The notes below the pieces were generated by a model. That model searched no databases and was not told where the DNA came from. It worked only from the letters and a program-made list of their open reading frames with translations. DNA of 64,000 nucleotides from Bipolaris cookei (lineage: Eukaryota > Ascomycota > Dothideomycetes > Pleosporales > Pleosporaceae): contig NRSV01000086.1 in NCBI GenBank assembly GCA_002286855.1, forward strand, positions 40,209 to 104,208, given 5' to 3'. Shown one piece after another: positions 57,255 to 64,000 of this stretch (its first letter is position 1; the number at the start of each line of letters is the position of its first letter). The translations under genes and the position numbers were made by a program.

Positions 57255-59179
57255 CTATGCAAAGCTCGCCAGAGCCTTGTTCAACTCGCTCTTGTCGTAC
57301 TTGACATACTTGCCCTTGCCCTTGTCAATCTCCCGATACCGGTCGTAGAACCGGTTGTACAGGGGCTCAATGATGTTCTGTACCTCCTTGGAGAGCTGGT
57401 TGCGCACCTCTGGCTCCATTGCGTACGACTTGTGCCGTGTAACAAGATCCTCGAAACTCGTGTTGAAGTTCTTGAACTTCTCCTTGATTGCATCCTTGTC
57501 CTTGGAACTCAGGGATTTGACAATGGTCGCCGAGTCAGCACCACTCGAAGTAGGCCGCTCCTTGGTACGATTCGTGTACTGCACATCAAGCAGGTAGCCA
57601 GACGGTTCTCGCCATGCCTCCAAGTACATGGCCGTGCCCTGCTTCCGCCAATCGGCCAGCTTCTTGGAGTAGCTCTCCATTAGGGGCGCTAGCTCTGAAG
57701 AACGAATGATTCGCATAATGATTGCAATGTTGTTCGCCATGAAGATGCCTTGCAGATTCTTACCCTTGAGGAGCATCTTTGCTTTGCCGCTCAAGTTTTG
57801 TAGCAGCGTGTCCACCGTGTCGCCCGCATAAGAGCCAAACAACTTGACGCCATCAGGTCCAACATCCAATGTTGTTGATGAGTTGTTGGCCGAAGCAGAG
57901 TTCCACCCGCCCTCACCCAACGATGCCAAAATGGATGAAAGAGGCTCTAGGTAGTTGGTCATCTCCTGTAATCGTCGCATCGTCTGTGTGGTAATCTCTA
58001 CTGGGCCACCATCAATCGGCAGTGCAATAAGACCCTGTGTGTTGGACCTCGTGTCATCGAGCATTTTGCTCAACGACATTTTCGATGTCTCGCGGATCGG
58101 CTTGACGCTGTCGTAGATTTGATCCTTGAGAGCACCGGTTTGCTTCTGGAGCCTCATGGAAAGTGTCCGGACCAGCCCACAAATCTCAAATCCTAGGAAG
58201 CAGTCTGTCAAAATGTTCTTCTGGATATGCCCGTTAAGCTCGCGCAGTGTTTTACTAAAGTCTTGCAAAGAGACCTGGCACGTCGACACGTAGACGTCGC
58301 TCCATTCCTCCCTGTCGAAGACGTAGTTGAGGTTGTCAAACTCGGCCACAAAAAGCCCTTCTATCGCCTGTACGTAGGTTCCAATGCCATTTGTGCCCTT
58401 CTTGTAGAGAGCGTCAGCCTGCACTTTCCGGGCCGTGCTTATCGATGCTTGCATCAAACTTCTCAATGTGCTCTCAAGATATTCGCCCCGAACGTCGGCG
58501 TATATTCTTCGTGTGGGTGTCTGAGATAGGTCGACTTGTGATGTTTGCGCAAACGTCTTCGAAATGTGGTTGTGGATGCTACGCAGGCTCTGTAGCTTGT
58601 CTTGCGCCATGCGCGGGAATGGATTCTCTGTACGCAGTCAGAGTCTCTCCGCCAACAGCATACAGTCAACTTACGCTTAGCGACATATTCCAATGCCTGA
58701 AACTTTTCTCTACAGCTATCTTGTAGTATACCCCGGAATACTTCCTCTAATTGTTTGTTGCCTAGCTTCAGCAGTCCGCTGAGTTCTGTAATGGCTTGCT
58801 CGTTTGAACGTAGATTGGTACGCTTGAGATCCAGCAGGTTGAGGTTGGTGCGGTCTAGGGAAGCGATGTAGCCGTCAAGGTCTCCTCTTCCGGGACCGGC
58901 GCGAATGATCCTCTCCTCCTTGGCGCTTTCTTCCCTCGGCGCGCGGAGCCGCTCTATCGCATCGATGATGCGATCGACATTTGTGTTTGCAATCTGCAGC
59001 TTTTGGGTGTTGCCGTAGATTGGTCCAATGGCTTCCTGGACTGCCTTTCCACTTGCATCCAGTCGGTTGACGGACCCTTGGATCTTCTTGGTGATTGCCT
59101 TCATCTTCTCCATGTTGGCGAAGAGAACCTCGACTTCGGCGCTCTCTTCAAGGAGTGCAGCTCTGCGCGGGGCGACCAT
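57255..59179 (-). CDS. EXO70: Exocyst complex subunit Exo70
   Basis: Two exons (58675-59179 and 57255-58627; 47-nt intron) close in frame to 625 residues. Exo70 tethers secretory vesicles at growth sites by binding PI(4,5)P2 and Rho GTPases. The N-terminal heptad-rich helix (ESAEVEVLFANMEKMKAITK) and the segment LDRTNLNLLDLKRTNLRSNEQ precede the intron. The body contains ICGLVRTLSMRLQKQTGALK, NNIAIIMRIIRSSELAPL and a C-terminal D-domain with FNTSFEDLVTRHKSY and NRFYDRYREIDKGKGKYVKY, where the basic membrane-binding surface of the family lies. The splice restores the conserved YVAK-NPFPR region. The protein is full length for the family. Confidence 0.95.
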
Positions 59180-59860
59180 GGTGACTGCTAGGAAGATTCG
59201 CGACTGCCTCGGGGGCTATGTGGGCGCGTGGGTGGCGGTGAGGATGACCCCTATTATAAGAGAATGGTGGGCAAAAATGAAGCGAACATATATTAATACA
59301 TTAAAAGGTGATAAGTGACGGGACGGTAAATAGCTCGAGTGTATAAGGCTGGCGTATGATGATGTGTGAGGGGGTCCTTGTGGAGAGCTGTCGTGGAGAC
59401 GTTGCTATCCCGAACCAGGGTCTGGCCTCGGTGGTCCGCCCCCAGACTGAACAAGCATGCCGCGCCATGTCGGGAAGATCATGCAGCTCTGTGAAACACT
59501 CATATGCCCGTTTGTCTCGGCACATTGCGGCAAAAAGTATATACGCAATGAAAAAGACGCATTGCATGTGCAAAGGGGCCAAGCAACAGCGGGAATACGG
59601 GCCACCGTTTCCCGACACCGCCAGAGCCGCTGTCTGCGTCTCATACCTGTCTCGGCAACACGTAGCTGCTCTAGTATTAAGCATGCAATGCATGGTTTCA
59701 GAAGAGCTACACAATTAAATGATTAGACATAACGTACGTAGCAAGCGAGCAGCGCACCCCAACAACTTTGCGCACCTGTCTTGCTACACAAATTTACAAC
59801 GCAATAGTATAACAAACAAATATCTATAGGCTAGGTCAACTAGTACCTAAAGTATCTTTC
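59180..59860. other. Exo70 upstream region
   Basis: About 680 bp with the Exo70 promoter. Towards the right (59730-59860) the sequence becomes AT-rich and probably belongs to the end of the adjoining transposon relic. No gene. Confidence 0.4.
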
Positions 59861-60690
59861 TTACAGGTGCGTCAATTATGATCAGTCTCTTTACACCTAC
59901 TGCAGCGCGTAAGAGCCCGGCGGCTGACATCTGATCGCTCTCCTCCTTGATGCTCCTCATAAGCAATCTGCTCATCAGCCTCGTGTTGAGCGATTATATC
60001 CTCGCCAGCTCCATTTGTAAGCACTCCAAGCTTCTGTATCCGCTTGCTATTACGCTGCCTACGCTTTGTGGTTGCCTAGTTAGCCTTCTCAAGGCTAGTG
60101 ATCCGATCGCGCATTAGCTCAGCCGAAAGCATCATTATCTTTGCTCACTTCTTAAGTTGACTGATCGCCGTAATAATCGAAGCTGGCGATGAGCTTTTAT
60201 GACGTTGTACGCGGTTACTTATTAGCGTTGATTGAGCTTTAAGCTCGCGTGTATTACTTGGCCTACAGGCTTGCCAGAGAGCTTCTGCTGGCGTAGTTGG
60301 CGTAGTTGACGTACGTAACTTTATGTCAAGTTTTAATAGAACAGTATCTGGCTGGAGAGGAATAAGGCCTACGCCTCGGAAAGCTGAGCAGATGTTAGTT
60401 GACGTGAAGGATCGATCGAGCGTTGCCTTGAACGCTGGCAGAAATTCGAGTTTGGTGATATGGTTGACGTGGTGGCGAGAAGCAGCCGACGTCAAGAGGC
60501 TGGAGTAGGTGAGACGAGTGAGGCGGCATACAGAGCGTGTATATATTGTTCTCCTTGCAGAACTCTTGGAACTTAAGAGATTGGTGGCTCTCATGGCCGT
60601 CAAGGATAAGCAGGCGACGTGTACCAACAACGCGAGTCTTCGTGTGAGTGTCGAAGTGCTTTAGCCATACAACTTTTCTCGCTACGCGTT
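59861..60690 (-). pseudogene. Truncated pogo/Fot1 transposase relic with zinc knuckle
   Basis: Minus-strand remnants of a third pogo-family transposase. The C-terminal half is clear: KLEFLPAFKATLDRSF, FRGVGLIPLQPDTVL and LDIKLRTSTTP. Upstream, the second catalytic Asp region (LLILDGHESH, readable in another frame near 60590-60620) and SHLLQPLD-like sequence are broken by frame shifts. The extreme C-terminus, near 59865-59990, reads RCSRCKETDHN followed by TGA and RTC, which is a CCHC zinc knuckle with a stop inside it. The N-terminal domain and first catalytic Asp are missing. It is non-functional. Confidence 0.75.
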
Positions 60691-60754
60691 AGAAACCTAT
60701 CGCAAGGTAGGTAGAACCTTGAAATTTACGAACAATATCATTATGGCTTCCTTA

Positions 60755-62110
60755 TTCTCGAGATCGTATCATCCATATCGCGAATCATTGCATCTGAGTA
60801 TAATCAGCTGTACGATAGTACAGCTGTAGACGTCCGTGAGGAACTGGCTGAGCAAGACCGCATCATCGGGGATATTGCCAACGATTCCAGTAATTCTTGT
60901 GAAAACCGAGCATCAATAAAGAATGAATGGGAAGCACTACTGTTCGGTGTGCGCGAGTACGCAAAGGGCGTCCACGCAAAAAGAACGCGTACCAACTATA
61001 ACAAGTAAATATCGAAAATCACATTAAGAAGTTCTGGTATTAACGGTAGTATAGTCAAATATCCCGATACAACCAGTTCGCACACGATTACTTCCCTATA
61101 GAATGCAGAGATCCAGCCAGTCTAAACTCGAATACACCCTGAGTGATCTCGTTATGGATTCGTTATTATTGCGGGAAACCGCATACTTCCTCGAAAACCC
61201 GTAAGTTGATACCACGGGACTGAGAACAACAGACAGTCTCTTCAAGTCCGGGCAGGCCAACGGCTGGTCGGCGGCATCAATAATGCGAGCCGTACCTCTA
61301 TGTATGTGAGCTTAGTCAAACCAATACTCCGTACACCCGGAATATAGATGGGACTTGATCGGGCAATCGGTGCAATTCGCAGCCAGTTCACATGTACATG
61401 CGGTCTTTAAAGCGCCAGACGGTATGTCTTTATCTTGGTACTACCGGTATTAGTAACTTTTGACAACTCCTTTTCCAATAGGCAAGAGAGGGAGTCGTAC
61501 AGTCAAGCGTAAAGGCCATCACGAAAGGCAAACTCTATTTGATTACTTTTTTTGTTTGCTTCGTCTGGACGATGTTTTGGATATAAAAGTTCAGCATCTC
61601 CGATGGATCGATTGCGATACCAGGAAGGTTGAGTTGACTCTGAGTTTTCGGAAGACAAGGCAGGCTAGAGGTATGGCAATATTTATTGGAGATACAGAGG
61701 TTCCGCCATTCTATCCCTAGCATCTACCAGAAATGCCCTGGTTGGACGTCCCAGCACTTCTTGCTGAGTGGCTTGCGATATCTGGGGTTGCAGAAGGGTG
61801 TTTATTTGGCGTTTTCTTTGCAGATGATCAGCCAAAGCTTGTTGATGGGAAACTAGAAAAGATGGTGAGTTTAGTGTAGAATCTAGGATTCCTCGGTAAT
61901 AACTGGACAACCTCCACGATATTGGAGAAGAGGTCTGGCTATACGGTGGTCACTCCTTTCGTCGAGGAGCGGCGCAGTGGTTTGTAGCTGAGATGCGCTG
62001 GAATATTGTACGGTTATGCCATTACAATGGTTAGACCAAAGAATTTGATGCAGAGACGATAATTCGGTACTTATATAACGTACTTGACGAGAGTGAGATA
62101 TCCCAATGAA
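60755..62110 (+). pseudogene. Crypton-like tyrosine recombinase relic
   Basis: Plus-strand remnants that read like the YR (tyrosine recombinase) of fungal Crypton-type elements. Segments in order: RIIGDIANDSSNSCENRASI with KGVHAKRTRTNYNK (to 61008). Next, near 61540-61730, come LDDVLDIKVQHLRWID and LTLSFRKTRQARGM. Then WLDVPALLAEWLAISGVAEG (61741-61800). Finally YGGHSFRRGAAQWFVAEMRW and IIRYLYNVLDESEIS (61940-62105). HSFRRG supplies the His-x-x-Arg pair and IIRYL the terminal Tyr of the recombinase family (residue assignment is inference). Several stops and frame breaks, including a TAG in the Trp position before TKEFD near 62030, show it is dead. Confidence 0.6.
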
Positions 62111-62330
62111 GCGTAACAAACCCTAATTCAGTTACTTAGCAAGCAGTATACAACTTGTTAGAGGAACTGTAACCATTAAAAGTTACCACTGTAGACAAGA
62201 TTAGCTGCCCGAACCCTCCGAAATGCCAAGATATTACGATTTGGGTCTACCGTACTGGACGGGCCAATGCCCGGGACGGCTCAATGCCCGCTCCACCCCA
62301 CCAACCACTACCAACACCACCAACCCAATC

Positions 62331-64000
62331 ATGCGGCAACCACCCCGAATTGAGCCTATTGACGCTGCGCTTGCAGCTATTGCTGCTTTAGAACCTGGCG
62401 AAAAACTTGTATACACCCAAATCGCGAAAAAGTTTGGTGTTGATCGAAGAACGCTCGCTTGCCGACACCAAGGTAAAACAGCTTCACGCTACGTTGAGGC
62501 TCAAAATCGTCAGGCTCTCCACCCACAACAGGAAAAAGCTCTTATAGAATATACAGATCGACTTACTATACGTGGTACTGCACCTAACCGAGATCTTGTT
62601 CGGAGCTTTGCTTCAGAGATCGCGCAGAAAGAGATTGGTTACCACTGGGTTGATCGCTTTGTCCAACGCTATCCAGATCTTCTCCAGGCAAAACAGGCCG
62701 CGCCAATGGATCGCAATCGCCACCGAGCTGATTCAGAACAGAAATACCGTCTATATTTTGAGCTTCTGCGCCAAAAAAATCGCCCAATATGAGATCGAGC
62801 CGCGCTATATATACAAAATGGATGAGAAGGGCTTCATGATTGGAGTCCAATCGCGCTCAACGAGGATCTTTTCTAAAGCCTCTCTTCAATCTGGATTAAA
62901 AAAGACTGTGATACAAGATGGCAATCGAGAGTGGATTACGCTGATAGCTTGTATTTGTGCTAATGGATCTCATCTAGATCCGAGCATTATCTACTCAAGC
63001 CAATCTGGATCCATCCAAAACTCGTGGTTGCAAGGCTTTGATCCAGAGATCCACTCCGCCTGAATCGCCACATCGGCTACTGGCTGGTCGAATAATGATA
63101 TCGGGCTTCAGTGGCTCAAACAGGTATTCGATCCTGCCACTAAAGCAGAAGCTCGGTCGTCTTACCGATTGTTGTTCATGGATGGCCATCAATCTCACCT
63201 CACAATGGAGTTTATTGACTATTGCGATCAGAATAAGATCTTAATTGCAATATACCCACCTCATGCGACTCATACGTTGCAGCCGCTCGACGTTGGGCTG
63301 TTTAAGCCGCTATCCACTGCCTATTCGAACGAGCTATCGAGCTTCATGGATAGGTGCCAAGGGCTGCTACCTATCACCAAGTCCCATTTCTTCCCACTAT
63401 TCTGGAACGCCTGGCAGGCATCATTCAAGGAATTGACGATCTTCCGAGCCTTTGAAGCTACCGGTATATCGCCGTTCAATCCAGACGTAATACTCCAGAA
63501 GTTTAAACCAGCGGCTTACCACAGCGATAGCGATTCGTCCACGCTAAGCGCTTCAGATTGGAGAAAGATTGGAGAGCTAGCTAATCGCGCGGTTGACCAA
63601 AAAGAGAGTAGAAAAATCTCCCAGCTTAACCGAACTATCATAAAGCTATCCACACAATCAGAACTCGACCAGCAAGAGATTCAAAAGTTACGAGAAGCTC
63701 TAATTGGTGAGCGTCAGCGGAAGCAGCGCTCACAGCCTGGTGCGCTTGAGCTGCCCGAAGATTATCATGGTGGAGCTGATTTCTTGTCGCCGCGGAAGGT
63801 GCGAGAAGCTCGCAGCCTCTATGAGCAGAAACAGCGTGATCGTGAGGTACTACAACATCAAAAAGCTATTAAAATTAAAGCTCGAGAGGAGGCGAAGCTG
63901 CTTAGAGCTCAAGAGCTTAATACACGGCGTCGCGCGCGAGCTGAGGCGAGACTACTGCGGGCGAAGCAGAAAGCTGATGAAGCTACTGAACGAGCTGCTC
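62331..64000 (+). pseudogene. Nearly complete pogo/Fot1 transposase, runs off the window
   Basis: Begins at the ATG at 62331 (MRQPPRIEPIDAALAAI) and is still open at the right edge. Domains in order: a helix-turn-helix (YTQIAKKFGVDRRTLACRHQ), the CENP-B type DNA-binding segment (NRDLVRSFASEIAQKEIGYHWVDRFVQRYP, given here in part), and the DDE core with YKMDEKGFMIG and LLFMDGHQSH, then HTLQPLDVGLFKPL. The C-terminal part is a long charged coiled coil (QKQRDREVLQHQKAIKIKAR). Two lesions were found: one extra A in a run of seven (62773-62779) shifts the frame, and a TGA at 63061 interrupts HSA-IATSATGWSNND. Otherwise the frame is intact, so this is the youngest relic in the window. Confidence 0.85.

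Overview
The window looks like nuclear DNA of a filamentous ascomycete, most likely a Dothideomycete of the Pleosporales type. The evidence is the gene content (DASH subunit Ask1, type II PI 4-kinase LSB6, a Cdc3/AspB septin, Exo70, Pom33, a PTS2-bearing thiolase), short GT-AG introns mostly of 44-70 nt with CTAAC-like branch sites, and decayed pogo/Fot1 transposons. The species cannot be named from the sequence alone. Exon boundaries were placed by hand from splice signals and reading-frame closure. Wherever exons are given, their summed length is a multiple of three.

Layout. Positions 1-13.3 kb are mostly conserved: a short-chain dehydrogenase (-), divergent from ASK1 (+), then LSB6 (+), a large RING-bearing SNF2 helicase (+) and a small coiled-coil protein. 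Positions 13.6-25.3 kb form an accessory island. It holds two decayed pogo transposases, an intact secreted subtilase, an F-box/ankyrin protein with about 15 nearly uniform 33-residue repeats ending in a premature stop, a small element with 31-bp inverted ends carrying a Mutator-like transposase fragment, and a secreted pepsin-fold protein that has lost its catalytic motifs. Positions 25.8-28.4 kb hold a peroxisomal 3-ketoacyl-CoA thiolase and a Met/Ser-rich GPI-type surface protein.

Positions 31-40.6 kb hold three orphan genes around a ketopantoate reductase-family gene. One has FUS/EWS-like Tyr-Gly-Gln-Gln-Ser repeats, one carries a G26/poly-proline tract, and one has an acidic tail. Two of them share a short C-terminal motif. 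Positions 41.2-59.2 kb return to housekeeping genes, all on the minus strand: a Yip1-family Golgi protein, glycogen phosphorylase, a PCL-like cyclin, POM33, septin CDC3 and EXO70, broken by a 4.3-kb gene-poor stretch. Positions 59.8-64 kb are a transposon graveyard: a pogo relic with a zinc knuckle, a Crypton-like tyrosine-recombinase relic, and a nearly complete pogo transposase running off the window edge.

Co-operation between genes. LSB6, the Yip1-family protein, Exo70 and the septin all belong to membrane traffic and polarised growth, but they are not arranged as a cluster. No secondary-metabolite cluster, tRNA, rRNA or CRISPR array was found. The most interesting items are the catalytically dead aspartic-protease-like protein, the orphan gene group at 31-40 kb, the splice anomaly in glycogen phosphorylase, and the layered transposon relics.
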